Assembly: GCA_902800965.1 (NCBI GenBank)
Contig: CADCGK010000001.1
Span: 248,001 to 312,000, forward strand
Direction: 5' to 3'
DNA length: 64,000 bases
From: an uncultured Bacteroidia bacterium
GTDB taxonomy: Bacteria > Bacteroidota > Bacteroidia > Bacteroidales > F082
The notes below the pieces were generated by a model. That model worked only from the letters and a program-made list of their open reading frames with translations, was not told the DNA's origin and did no database searches. Positions 7,586 through 15,909 of the stretch are shown here, one piece after another (the stretch's first letter is position 1; every line of letters begins with the position of its first letter). The position numbers and the translations under genes were made by a program.

Positions 7586-8779
7586 TTAATACAAGAAATT
7601 ATCGTACGGATACCTGATGGCGTGCATATCCCGAATCTCCTTATAAAGCAAATCCCTGAATTCCTGATAATTGTCGCGGTTCTTGGCGGAGATGAAGATG
7701 CAGTTGTCGTTCATCTTGGCCATCCAGGTCTGCTTCAAATCGTCGTAGGAGACGTTGCGTTTGGTGGCTGGCGTGAGGTCAGTGGGGTCTTTCTCTTCCC
7801 AAGTGTAGGCATCGATCTTATTGAACACCATGATGGTCTTCTTGTCGGCGCAACCCAATTCGGCCAAAGTCTGGTTGACCACCTCAATCTGCGACTCGAA
7901 GTCGGGATGGGAGATATCGACCACATGCAGCAGGATGTCGGATTCGCGCACTTCATCCAAGGTGGACTTGAACGACTCCACGAGATGGTGTGGCAATTTT
8001 CGGATGAAACCTACCGTGTCGGACAACAGGAAAGGCAGGTTTTCCACCACCACCTTGCGTACTGTAGTGTCGAGGGTAGCGAAGAGCTTGTTCTCGGTAT
8101 AGACTTCCGACTTGCTCAGCAGGTTCATGATGGTGGATTTCCCCACGTTAGTGTAGCCCACCAACGCCACACGCACCAGTTTGCCACGATTCTTGCGCTG
8201 CACAGTCTTCTGCATGTCGATTTCCTTCAACTTCTCCTTCAACACGGAGATGCGATCAAGGATTAAGCGGCGGTCGGTCTCGATCTGGGTCTCACCAGGG
8301 CCACGCATACCGATACCGCCCCGTTGGCGCTCCAAGTGGGTCCACATACGGGTCAGACGCGGCAACAAGTACTGATACTGCGCCAGTTCCACCTGAGCTT
8401 TGGCATGAGCGGTGTGAGCGTTGGAAGCGAAGATGTCGAGGATGAGGCTGGTACGGTCGAGCACACGGCATTCCAAAGCCTGCTCCATGTTACGGGCCTG
8501 AGTGGCGCTCAGCTCGTCGTCGATGACGGCGATCTCAATATTCTCCGCCTTGATGTATTGATGGATCTCCTCCAGCTTGCCCGAACCAAGGTAGCTCACG
8601 CTGGATGGATGATCCATGGCCTGCACGAAACGCGCCACAGGCACACCACCAGCCGTCTCCAAAAGAAAAGCTAGTTCGTCGAGATATTCCTCCGTGCGTT
8701 CACGGCTCTGTTTCTTGCTAGCAACGGCTATTAGGACAGCACGTTCAGGTATTTTTTCGTATGTTACAAAGTCACCCAT
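7586..8779 (-). CDS. hflX: GTPase HflX
   Basis: HflX binds ribosomes and splits stalled 70S particles under stress. The 397-residue protein has the N-terminal HflX domain with the conserved glycine-rich linker RGGIGMRGPGETQIETDRR near 155-172, then the GTPase domain: G1 GYTNVGKST near 209, G3 DTVGF, G4 NKID and G5-like SAK. It lies 24 bases after trpS. Confidence 0.95.
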   Translation of the reverse strand: MGDFVTYEKIPERAVLIAVASKKQSRERTEEYLDELAFLLETAGGVPVARFVQAMDHPSSVSYLGSGKLEEIHQYIKAENIEIAVIDDELSATQARNMEQALECRVLDRTSLILDIFASNAHTAHAKAQVELAQYQYLLPRLTRMWTHLERQRGGIGMRGPGETQIETDRRLILDRISVLKEKLKEIDMQKTVQRKNRGKLVRVALVGYTNVGKSTIMNLLSKSEVYTENKLFATLDTTVRKVVVENLPFLLSDTVGFIRKLPHHLVESFKSTLDEVRESDILLHVVDISHPDFESQIEVVNQTLAELGCADKKTIMVFNKIDAYTWEEKDPTDLTPATKRNVSYDDLKQTWMAKMNDNCIFISAKNRDNYQEFRDLLYKEIRDMHAIRYPYDNFLY

Positions 8780-8803
8780 GGGATTGAATTCAGAAAACAG
8801 AAG

Positions 8804-9796
8804 TCAGTAGGGACGGAAGCCGATGATTTTACGAACTTCGTTAAGGGTTTTCGCAGCGCTCTCGCGGGCTTTCTCGGCGCCGAGACGGGCGATGCGGTCG
8901 AGGCGCTCCGTGTCGGACGAGAACTCCTGGATGCGTTCGCGGATGGGGTTCAGGGTCTGCACCATATCCTCAGCCAGCTGTTTTTTCATGTCGCCATAGC
9001 GCAAGGTACAGTCGTTCCACTTCTCGTCGAAGAACTTCACGGTCTCTGGGGCACTCACGATGCTCATCATGGTGAAGAGGTTCTGGATGACTTCCGGTTT
9101 GGGGCTGTTGGGCTCCTGCGGACCGTTGTCGGTAACGGCACGCATCACTTTCTTACGCACGGTCTTTTCATCTTCGAAGAGGTAGATGCAGTTGCCATCG
9201 CTCTTGCCCATCTTGCCTGATCCGTCGAGGCCCGGCACCTTGATGGCATCACCGCCGAAGTAGTAGTTCTGCGGTTCAGGGAAGAACTCCACGCCATAGA
9301 TGTTGTTGAAGCGGCGGGCGCATTTGCGGGCCATCTCCATGTTCTGTTCCTGGTCCTTGCCCACGGGAACCCACTTGGCGCGATGCTGCAGGATATCGGC
9401 AGCCATCAGCGTCGGATAGGTGAACAGGCCGGCATTCACGTTGTCGGGTTGCTGACGCGCCTTCTCCTTGAAGGTGGTCACACGACCGAGTTCGCCGATG
9501 TAGGCGTTCATATTGAAATAGAGATAGAGCTCTATGGTTTCCGGGACATCGCTTTGGATATAGATGGTGGCCTTCTCGGGGTCGATGCCGCAAGCGAGGT
9601 ATTCAGCCAGGATGGTCCTTGCAGAACGTTGTATGTTTTCCGGTTTGGGATGGGTGGTCAGCGAGTGCCAGTCGGCAATAAAGAAGTAACAATTATATTC
9701 CTCCTGCATCTTGACGAAGCTGCGGACGGCGCCGTAATAGTTTCCGAGATGAAGGTTGCCGGTGGGGCGGATGCCGCTTAGGACGATGTCTTTCAT
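8804..9796 (-). CDS. trpS: Tryptophan-tRNA ligase
   Basis: The 330-residue class I synthetase charges tRNA-Trp. The HIGH-type motif is PTGNLHLGN near residue 11 and the KMSKS-type motif is GKMGKSDGN near residue 197. It is the first gene of a four-gene leftward operon. Its leader contains octamer repeats and its promoter abuts the rng terminator. Confidence 0.96.
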   Translation of the reverse strand: MKDIVLSGIRPTGNLHLGNYYGAVRSFVKMQEEYNCYFFIADWHSLTTHPKPENIQRSARTILAEYLACGIDPEKATIYIQSDVPETIELYLYFNMNAYIGELGRVTTFKEKARQQPDNVNAGLFTYPTLMAADILQHRAKWVPVGKDQEQNMEMARKCARRFNNIYGVEFFPEPQNYYFGGDAIKVPGLDGSGKMGKSDGNCIYLFEDEKTVRKKVMRAVTDNGPQEPNSPKPEVIQNLFTMMSIVSAPETVKFFDEKWNDCTLRYGDMKKQLAEDMVQTLNPIRERIQEFSSDTERLDRIARLGAEKARESAAKTLNEVRKIIGFRPY

Positions 9797-9801
9797 AGTT
9801 T

Positions 9802-9833
9802 TCAGTTGGTCAGTTGATCAGTTGGTCAGTTAA
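9802..9833. repeat. TCAGTTnn octamer repeat in the trpS leader
   Basis: Four perfect-register 8-base units (TCAGTTGG, TCAGTTGA, TCAGTTGG, TCAGTTAA on the plus strand) lie between the predicted transcription start and the trpS ATG. Three of these octamer words recur before the yqeY-like gene. Confidence 0.85.
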
Positions 9834-9840
9834 TTGGGGG

Positions 9841-9848
9841 CAAAGATA
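9841..9848 (-). promoter_or_regulatory. -7 box for trpS operon
   Basis: Minus-strand TATCTTTG matches TAnnTTTG. The T-run of the rng terminator directly precedes it. Confidence 0.65.
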
Positions 9849-9849
9849 T

Positions 9850-9884
9850 AAAAAAAGTGGAGACGGTGCGTGCACCGTCTCCAC
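9850..9884 (-). terminator. Intrinsic terminator of rng
   Basis: A perfect 13-bp stem (GTGGAGACGGTGC and its complement) with a two-base loop is followed on the minus strand by a run of T. Confidence 0.85.
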
Positions 9885-9907
9885 GATGAATCGTTTTTCC
9901 GAAAATA

Positions 9908-11524
9908 TCAGATCTTGATATCGTCGCCTTTGGCGTTCCGGAAGTTGTACTGGAGCATGTGGAAGTCTTCTACGGATTCGACTTTGAACTTCTTGCCGTA
10001 TTTCTTCATCCACTTGCGCCTGATCGAGAACCAGCCCTTTGTGAGATAGGCACCGATGAACGGATGGACCTGCAGCGTGATGTTGTTTTCGTTTTGGTCC
10101 TGTAAGAGGTACCTGAGGTTGTTCTCAATCTCGTCAATGTAAAGGATGGCAGGGCGGATCTTGCCTTCGCCGTCGCACACGGGGCATTTTTCCTGCACTT
10201 GTACTTCCGTGGCGGGACGGACGCGTTGGCGGGTGATTTGGATGAGGCCGAACTTGGTGGCGGGCAGGATGGTGTGTTTGGCACGGTCGAGTGCCATCTC
10301 CTGGCATAGCACATCATAGAGTTGCTTGCGGTGCTCCGCTTCACGCATGTCGATGAAATCGACGATGATGATGCCTCCCATATCACGCAGGCGCAACTGA
10401 CGGGCAATCTCCTTGGCGGCTTCTATGTTGACCAGGAGCGCGTTTTCTTCCTGCGAGTTCTCCTTATTGACGCGATGGCCGCTGTTGACGTCGATGACGT
10501 GCATGGCCTCGGTGTGTTCGATGATGAGGTAAACACCGTTTCTGATGGTAACCACCTTCCCGAAGAGTCCCTTGATCTGGCGTGAGACGCCGAAGTTGTC
10601 GAAGATGGAATCTCTTCCCTTGTACAGCTTGACGATCTCGGTCTTCTGGGGAGCGATGGTTTGGATGTAACTCCGAATTTCTTCATAGAGCATTTCGTCG
10701 TTCACATGGATGTTGTTGAACGACTCGTTCAATAAATCGCGCAGCATGACCATGGTCTGGTCTTGTTCGCTGACCATGCGGCCCGCGGCAGTCATCTTGG
10801 TCATCTCGCTGACACAGCGTTCCCATTTTTCGATGAGGGTCTTGAGGTCTGCGTCGAGGTCGGCCACTTTCTTGTTTTCGGCCACGGTACGTATGATGAC
10901 GCCATAATTGTTAGGTCTGATGCTTTGGATCAGTCGTTTCAGACGGCTTCTTTCTTCGCCGCTGCGGATTTTTTGGGATACCGAAATGCGGTTTGAGAAC
11001 GGCACAAGGACAAGATACCTTCCGGCGAAGGAGATCTCGGCAGAGATACGCGGACCCTTGGTAGAGATCGGCTCTTTGGCGATCTGAACGGGAATGAGGT
11101 CGCCTGCATTCAGCATATTGGCGATCTTGCCGCTTTTCTCGATGTCGGGTTCAAGCTTGAACTTCTCCATCGTCACCTCACCTTCCTTACTGGATGTGAG
11201 CATGTTCTTGAACTTGAGCAGGGAACGGAACTGAGGACCGAGGTCGAGATAGTGAAGGAAGGCTTCCTTCTCGTAGCCCACGTCAACAAAAGCAGCGTTC
11301 AGGCCAGGCAGGATCTTCTTGACCCGTCCCAGATACACGTCTCCAACCGCAAACTGGTTGTTGGTTTTCTCTTTGTGAAGTTCGACAAGTATCTTGTCCT
11401 CCAACAGAGCGATGTCAACCTCCGAAGCACGGGCGTTGATGACCAACTCCCGCTCCACCGTCTTGACTTTGATTTCTTGTTGTTCTTCAGCCATTTGCAG
11501 TGCTTCTAAGGGGTTAACGTTCAT
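9908..11524 (-). CDS. rng: Ribonuclease E/G
   Basis: This endoribonuclease processes rRNA and mRNA. The 538-residue protein has an N-terminal S1-like RNA-binding region (GDVYLGRVKKILPGLNAAFVDVG), the catalytic RNase E/G domain with MHVIDVNSG and GGIIIVDFIDM, which hold the metal-binding Asp residues, and the zinc-link CPVCDGEG near 455. I chose the ATG at 11524, because the longer frame starts with TTG. It is the last gene of hup-small basic protein-rng and ends in a strong terminator. Confidence 0.94.
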   Translation of the reverse strand: MNVNPLEALQMAEEQQEIKVKTVERELVINARASEVDIALLEDKILVELHKEKTNNQFAVGDVYLGRVKKILPGLNAAFVDVGYEKEAFLHYLDLGPQFRSLLKFKNMLTSSKEGEVTMEKFKLEPDIEKSGKIANMLNAGDLIPVQIAKEPISTKGPRISAEISFAGRYLVLVPFSNRISVSQKIRSGEERSRLKRLIQSIRPNNYGVIIRTVAENKKVADLDADLKTLIEKWERCVSEMTKMTAAGRMVSEQDQTMVMLRDLLNESFNNIHVNDEMLYEEIRSYIQTIAPQKTEIVKLYKGRDSIFDNFGVSRQIKGLFGKVVTIRNGVYLIIEHTEAMHVIDVNSGHRVNKENSQEENALLVNIEAAKEIARQLRLRDMGGIIIVDFIDMREAEHRKQLYDVLCQEMALDRAKHTILPATKFGLIQITRQRVRPATEVQVQEKCPVCDGEGKIRPAILYIDEIENNLRYLLQDQNENNITLQVHPFIGAYLTKGWFSIRRKWMKKYGKKFKVESVEDFHMLQYNFRNAKGDDIKI

Positions 11525-11607
11525 TTGCTTCAATAAAACAATAACACAACATTGTACTTGATAATCCGATGCAATGCTGTGTTATCCGTTTTGACTTCAA
11601 AAGAAGA

Positions 11608-11697
11608 TTATTTCTTCTTATGTCTGTCCTTTCTCAAGCGTTTTTTGCGCTTGTGCGTTGACATTTTATGTCTCTTGTGTTTTTTACCGTTTGGCAT
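11608..11697 (-). CDS. 29-residue very basic protein, probable ribosome-associated
   Basis: A short frame starts MPNGKKHKRHKMSTHKRKKR and ends in HKKK; 18 of the 29 residues are Lys, Arg or His. It lies 21 bases after hup and 83 bases before rng, in the same direction. From memory, similar 29-30-residue proteins occur at this place in many Bacteroidota. Composition suggests rRNA binding. It could be one of the small ribosomal proteins specific to the phylum (such as the one named bL38 in Flavobacterium), but I cannot confirm that identity. Confidence 0.75.
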   Translation of the reverse strand: MPNGKKHKRHKMSTHKRKKRLRKDRHKKK

Positions 11698-11718
11698 AGT
11701 ATAAAAATTTTACGTTTA

Positions 11719-11991
11719 TTATTTAACAGCGTTCATGAAAGTCTTAGCGGGCTTGAAAGCAGGGATGTTGTGGGCTGGAATAGTGATGGCAACATTCTTG
11801 GAAATATTTCTACCAGTCTTTTCAGCACGGGTCTTGATGATGAAGCTGCCGAAACCTCTCAGGTAAACATTCTCACCTTTTGCCATTGAAGCCTTAACAA
11901 CTTCCATGAAGTTCTCGACTACATTCTGGACAGCACCTTTTTCAATACCAGTCTTGCTTGCGATAACAGCTACGATTTCTGCTTTGGTCAT
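11719..11991 (-). CDS. hup: HU family DNA-binding protein
   Basis: The 90-residue histone-like protein bends and compacts DNA as a dimer. It begins MTKAEIVAVIASKTGI and has the HU arm signature GFGSFIIKTRAEKTGRN followed by the phylum-typical PAHNIPAFKPAKTF tail. It heads the leftward operon with the 29-residue protein and rng. Confidence 0.95.
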   Translation of the reverse strand: MTKAEIVAVIASKTGIEKGAVQNVVENFMEVVKASMAKGENVYLRGFGSFIIKTRAEKTGRNISKNVAITIPAHNIPAFKPAKTFMNAVK

Positions 11992-12041
11992 TTCTTTACT
12001 TTTTTAAAGGGTTTATTATTACGATTGTTTAATTTTGCCGG

Positions 12042-12049
12042 CAAAGGTA
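12042..12049 (-). promoter_or_regulatory. -7 box for hup
   Basis: Minus-strand TACCTTTG matches TAnnTTTG; a TTTTG about 21 bases upstream can serve as the -33 box. The leader is about 45-50 bases. Confidence 0.6.
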
Positions 12050-12128
12050 CGAACATTTTTTATTCCTACCCAAAATAATTTGATTTTTTTATTCTAAAAG
12101 ACTATAAATAAACATTTTCGCAGAAAGG

Positions 12129-13190
12129 ATGAACGAGATACAAGAGACCTTGGCGCGATGGTATGAAGCCCGAAAAAGGGAGCTCCCCTGGCGGAGCGAG
12201 CCTACCCCGTATCATGTTTGGCTTTCGGAAATCATACTTCAGCAAACACGTGTAAACCAAGGACTTGAATACTTTATTCGAATGGTGGAAAAATGGCCTA
12301 CATTGGAAGACCTCTCCAAGGCATCCGAAGAAGAAGTGCTGAAGATGTGGCAAGGACTTGGCTATTACTCTAGGGCAAGGAACCTGCACCAATGTGCCCG
12401 ACAAGTTGTTGAGAACCATGGAGGAGCATTCCCTAAAGACTATGAACTTCTTCGTAAACTCAAAGGTATTGGTGACTATACCGCTGCTGCCATTGCCTCC
12501 ATTGCCTTCAACCTGCCATACGCGGTAGTCGATGGCAACGTTTACCGTGTGCTGTCGAGGCTCTATGACATCGACACACCTATTAATAGTAGGGAAGGCA
12601 ACAAACTATTTGCCCAGCTTGCCCAAGACCTCCTCGACAAAAACCATCCGGGCCTTCACAACCAAGCCGTCATGGAGTTCGGAGCACTACAATGCATCCC
12701 TCAAAACCCTGATTGCATCCAATGCCCGTTGCAAAGCCATTGCCTGGCTTTCGCCCATCACACCGTCGAAAACCGACCACAGAAAATCAAAAAGCTACAA
12801 GTCAAGACCAGGTATTTCAACTACCTTGTGATCAGAACCCCCGACAACGGGCTCTATCTCCGTAAGCGTGAAAGCAACGACATCTGGAAAAACCTTTACG
12901 ACTTCCCATGCGTTGAAAGCATGAAACCGCTCTCCCCCGAAGAAATCATCAGCAGCGAATACTTTAAGGATCTGATCCACAACCAAAAATTTGTCATCGG
13001 CCGAATCTCCACTCCATACGTGCATAAACTGACACATCAGACCATTATTGCCACTTTTGTTGAAATAAAAATTTCATGTTTTTTGCTGACAATTAAAACA
13101 AAAAATATACCTTTGGCGTTCGAAAATGAATTAGGGACATATCCGGTTCCGAAGCTCATAGACAACTATTTAACTAACAACAAGCACTAA
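12129..13190 (+). CDS. mutY: A/G-specific adenine glycosylase
   Basis: MutY removes adenine mispaired with 8-oxoguanine. The 353-residue protein shows LSEIILQQTRV, the helix-hairpin-helix LRKLKGIGDYTAAAIASIA with the catalytic Asp in AVVDGNVYRVLSR, and the 4Fe-4S ligands in CIPQNPDCIQCPLQSHC. The C-terminal NUDIX-like domain follows. It opens the mutY-ssb-gldE-gldD cluster that is conserved across Bacteroidota, with ssb 12 bases downstream. Confidence 0.96.
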   Translation: MNEIQETLARWYEARKRELPWRSEPTPYHVWLSEIILQQTRVNQGLEYFIRMVEKWPTLEDLSKASEEEVLKMWQGLGYYSRARNLHQCARQVVENHGGAFPKDYELLRKLKGIGDYTAAAIASIAFNLPYAVVDGNVYRVLSRLYDIDTPINSREGNKLFAQLAQDLLDKNHPGLHNQAVMEFGALQCIPQNPDCIQCPLQSHCLAFAHHTVENRPQKIKKLQVKTRYFNYLVIRTPDNGLYLRKRESNDIWKNLYDFPCVESMKPLSPEEIISSEYFKDLIHNQKFVIGRISTPYVHKLTHQTIIATFVEIKISCFLLTIKTKNIPLAFENELGTYPVPKLIDNYLTNNKH

Positions 13191-13202
13191 CAACAACAGA
13201 AA

Positions 13203-13682
13203 ATGGCAAGCTTAAACAAAGTCATCCTCATTGGTCGTCTCGGAAAGGATCCGGAGATTACCACATTTGAAAGCGGAAACAGAAAAATGTCAGTGACACT
13301 GGCCACAACGGAGCGCTATCGCGATCGCGACAACAACTGGGTCGATCAAACCGAATGGCACAACCTGGTGGCATGGGGCAATTTGGCCAACGACATCGCT
13401 GACAAACGCCGCAACTATGCTAAGGGCGACATGATGTATGTGGAAGGTCGCCTGCGCACCCGCCAATACACTGACAACCAAGGAATCAATCGTTTTGTCA
13501 CCGAGATCCAAGTCGATAAACTGATGCAGCTGGTCTCCGCCAGACCGCCTCAACAGTCGTCCTACAATCCCCAACAGCAAAACTCATATACCACCCCACA
13601 GGAACCGGTTTATCAAGCACCTGCCGCCGCCACCGATCCATTCGCCGGCCAACAGATGCCCAATGACGATTTACCGTTTTAA
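13203..13682 (+). CDS. ssb: Single-stranded DNA-binding protein
   Basis: The 159-residue protein has the OB-fold N-terminus (LNKVILIGRLGKDPEI, WHNLVAWG, YVEGRLRTRQY), a Gln/Pro/Ala-rich flexible linker and the acidic tip PNDDLPF that recruits repair proteins. It sits between mutY and gldE. Confidence 0.96.
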   Translation: MASLNKVILIGRLGKDPEITTFESGNRKMSVTLATTERYRDRDNNWVDQTEWHNLVAWGNLANDIADKRRNYAKGDMMYVEGRLRTRQYTDNQGINRFVTEIQVDKLMQLVSARPPQQSSYNPQQQNSYTTPQEPVYQAPAAATDPFAGQQMPNDDLPF

Positions 13683-13686
13683 TTTT

Positions 13687-13710
13687 GAATTAAGAATTTA
13701 GAATTTAGAG
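13687..13710. repeat. Heptamer repeat before gldE
   Basis: Units GAATTAA, GAATTTA, GAATTTA and GAG run directly into the gldE ATG. The period is seven bases, as in several other gene junctions of the window. Confidence 0.75.
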
Positions 13711-15042
13711 ATGGACCCCGACCCTGAGCCTTTCATACAACTCACCAACATTATCCTTACCCCATTCTTTACTGGATTCACTCTCAATGCCATCATTGGC
13801 TTGGTGATCCTATGCCTGTTGCTCTTCGCATCTGCATTGATCTCCAGCAGCGAGACGGCATTCTTCTCTCTACAGCCAGCTGACATCGACGATTTGGAAT
13901 CGAGAACCGATGCCAAAAGCAAACTCGTGCTCAAGCTTCGCGAAAAGCCCAAGACACTCCTAGCCACCATCCTGATTGGGAACAACTTCGTGAACGTCAC
14001 CATCACCTTGCTGGCGACCTATATCGTCAGCGAGATGTTCGACTTGGTCAACCACCCTGTGGCTGCCTTCATCATGGAGCTTGTGGTCATTACTTCGTTG
14101 GTGCTCATCATCGGTGAGATTACCCCGAAGATCCTTGCAGCCAAAAGACCCGTGAAGTTCTCCCGTTTCATGGCCAGGACACTACAGGTTTTGATCGTGG
14201 TGTTCAAGCCTTTGAGCAATTTGTTGGTCAACTCCACATCCTTCATGGACAAGCATCTGGAGAAGAAAAAAGGCGAGATCTCCATGGACGACCTCTCCAC
14301 TGCCGTTGACATCGCTACGGAAGCCTCCACCCCTATCGAGGAAAAGAACATGCTGAAAGGCATTGCTACCTTTACCGAGAAGGAAGTGAGCAGCGTGATG
14401 AAGCCGCGCATCGACATCATCGCCATCGAGCTGGCCATGCCTTTCCAAGACATGCTTTCCACCGTGATCAAAAGCGGCTTTTCGCGCATCCCTGTCTATG
14501 AGGAGACCCTCGACAAGGTGAGCGGCATTCTTTATGTGAAGGACCTCCTGCCCTATCTCGACGCCCAGTCATACGAATGGCAAAAGCTCATCCGGCCCGC
14601 CTTCTTCGTGCCCGAAAATCGAAAGATCAACGACCTTTTCCAGGACTTCCGCGAGAAAAAAATCCACATCGCCATCGTGGTGGATGAATACGGCGGCACT
14701 TCCGGCCTCATCACCATGGAAGACGTCATTGAAGAGATCGTCGGCGACATCAACGACGAGTTCGACAACGTAAAACAAGATCAGCATTATACGAAACTCG
14801 ACGAAAATACGTATTTATTCAAAGCCCAGACGAGCATCGTCGATTTCTGCAAGGTGTTCAACCTTGACGAGGACTACTTCGAGGAACAACAGGGCGAGGC
14901 CGACACCTTGGCAGGACTCGTTTTGGAGATTGAAGGCCGCATCCCTGAAGTAGGATTCAGCTTCAACGTCGAGAAGTTCAACTTCGAGATCACCGATGCC
15001 GACTCGAGGAAGATCATTCAGATTAAAGTAAAAGTGCTATGA
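13711..15042 (+). CDS. gldE: GldE, CNNM/CBS-domain membrane protein
   Basis: The 443-residue protein has an N-terminal CNNM (DUF21) membrane domain (AFFSL near 50, GNNFVNVTI near 92), a pair of CBS domains (VMKPRIDIIAI near 230; VDEYGGTSGLITMEDVIEEIVGDI near 330) and a C-terminal CorC/HlyC domain. Such proteins transport or sense Mg2+ or Co2+. In gliding Bacteroidota gldE supports gldD. Non-gliding Bacteroidales keep the pair, so gliding is not implied. The gene overlaps gldD by four bases (ATGA). Confidence 0.93.
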   Translation: MDPDPEPFIQLTNIILTPFFTGFTLNAIIGLVILCLLLFASALISSSETAFFSLQPADIDDLESRTDAKSKLVLKLREKPKTLLATILIGNNFVNVTITLLATYIVSEMFDLVNHPVAAFIMELVVITSLVLIIGEITPKILAAKRPVKFSRFMARTLQVLIVVFKPLSNLLVNSTSFMDKHLEKKKGEISMDDLSTAVDIATEASTPIEEKNMLKGIATFTEKEVSSVMKPRIDIIAIELAMPFQDMLSTVIKSGFSRIPVYEETLDKVSGILYVKDLLPYLDAQSYEWQKLIRPAFFVPENRKINDLFQDFREKKIHIAIVVDEYGGTSGLITMEDVIEEIVGDINDEFDNVKQDQHYTKLDENTYLFKAQTSIVDFCKVFNLDEDYFEEQQGEADTLAGLVLEIEGRIPEVGFSFNVEKFNFEITDADSRKIIQIKVKVL

Positions 15043-15626
15043 GAAATTGGATTGTTTCGTCGTTCCTCCTCGCAATGACGCTGCTGTTCATGGCCTCTTG
15101 CGGAGAAGAGGAGCGTCCCCTGCCCAAACCCAAAGGCTATCTACGCATCGACTTGCCCGAGAAGGACTATGTAAAGGTCGATACTATAGGTCGCTATGCC
15201 TTTGAGATGCCCAGCTATGCCGAGCTCACCTACGATCCCTTCTCACCACAAGAGAAGAATTGGGTCAACGTGGAGATGCCCTGCTTCAAGGCCTCTATCC
15301 ATCTGACCCATAAGGATGTAAAAGGCAATCTCGGTGAATATCTGGAGGACGTCCACACCATGATCACCAAGCACCTGCAAAAGGCCAATGGCATGAACGA
15401 CAGCTTGATCTCCAATCCCGAGCATAAAGTTTATGGCATGTTGATCGAGATGGATGGCAAAGGCGTGGCCACTCCGATGCAGTTCTACCTCACCGACAGC
15501 ACCGCCAACTTCATCCGTGGGGCTTTGTATTTCAACTTCGTCCCCAACAACGATTCCATGCAGCCGGTGATTGATTACATCCGACAGGATATCGATCGGA
15601 TGATCGAGACGTTTGAGTGGAAATGA
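15039..15626 (+). CDS. gldD: GldD lipoprotein
   Basis: The 195-residue lipoprotein has the signal MRNWIVSSFLLAMTLLFMASC, where the Cys is the lipid site, then KPKGYLRIDLPEKDY, a segment typical of GldD. It overlaps gldE by ATGA and so is translationally coupled. Most of the signal peptide is encoded by a copy of a dispersed 32-bp repeat (15049-15080). In Flavobacterium GldD is needed for gliding and type IX secretion; no other Gld or Por gene is in this window. Confidence 0.93.
   Translation: MRNWIVSSFLLAMTLLFMASCGEEERPLPKPKGYLRIDLPEKDYVKVDTIGRYAFEMPSYAELTYDPFSPQEKNWVNVEMPCFKASIHLTHKDVKGNLGEYLEDVHTMITKHLQKANGMNDSLISNPEHKVYGMLIEMDGKGVATPMQFYLTDSTANFIRGALYFNFVPNNDSMQPVIDYIRQDIDRMIETFEWK
15049..15080. 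repeat. REP-like 32-bp element inside gldD
   Basis: The sequence from GGATTGTTTCGT to CGCAATGACG differs at one base from the element arm at 52472-52503. It encodes residues 4-14 of the GldD signal peptide. Confidence 0.9.
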
Positions 15627-15630
15627 TATT

Positions 15631-15875
15631 GTTCCTTTTGGCATTGCTCCAAAAGGAACCGAAAAGAGCTAGGCCAAAAACATCGGCCCACCACACAGCC
15701 TCTCTAAGTGGGTGATCCTCAATGCGGGGAGTGCCTTCCTCGGAAGGCAAACGCTCCGCTGAAGCTCCGCGCCCCGCCCTGAGTCTCATCCCACTTAGTT
15801 CGGCTTTTGGGCGAGCGCTGCTCCGGTTTTTGGCCTTGGCCCACGCGCCCGACCCAGTAAAGTGTGTCCTGCTTA
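15631..15875 (+). repeat. Left copy of a structured ~245-bp inverted repeat
   Basis: The element begins with the hairpin GTTCCTTTTGG/CCAAAAGGAAC five bases after the gldD stop. It contains an outer stem (GGCCAAAAAC 15672-15681 with GTTTTTGGCC 15826-15835), a stem CTAAGTGGG/CCCACTTAG (15704-15712 with 15790-15798), GCGGGG/CCCCGC inside it, and a hairpin at 15733-15748, and it ends in GTCCTGCTTA. A diverged copy lies inverted at 18823-19069. It fills the whole gap between gldD and the helicase, which otherwise holds no gene. Confidence 0.85.
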
Positions 15876-15909
15876 TTGGTTAGGTTGCTTATCGGCAGCT
15901 CGAGAGCCA

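Noticed and set aside
13711..15626. Inference of gliding motility from gldE-gldD
   Set aside because: The pair is kept in non-gliding Bacteroidales, and no other gld or por gene is in the window.
15532..15789. 85-residue frame across the gldD end and the left structured repeat
   Set aside because: It spans the repeat stems; the structure explains the sequence better than coding, and the matching frame in the right copy is not preserved.
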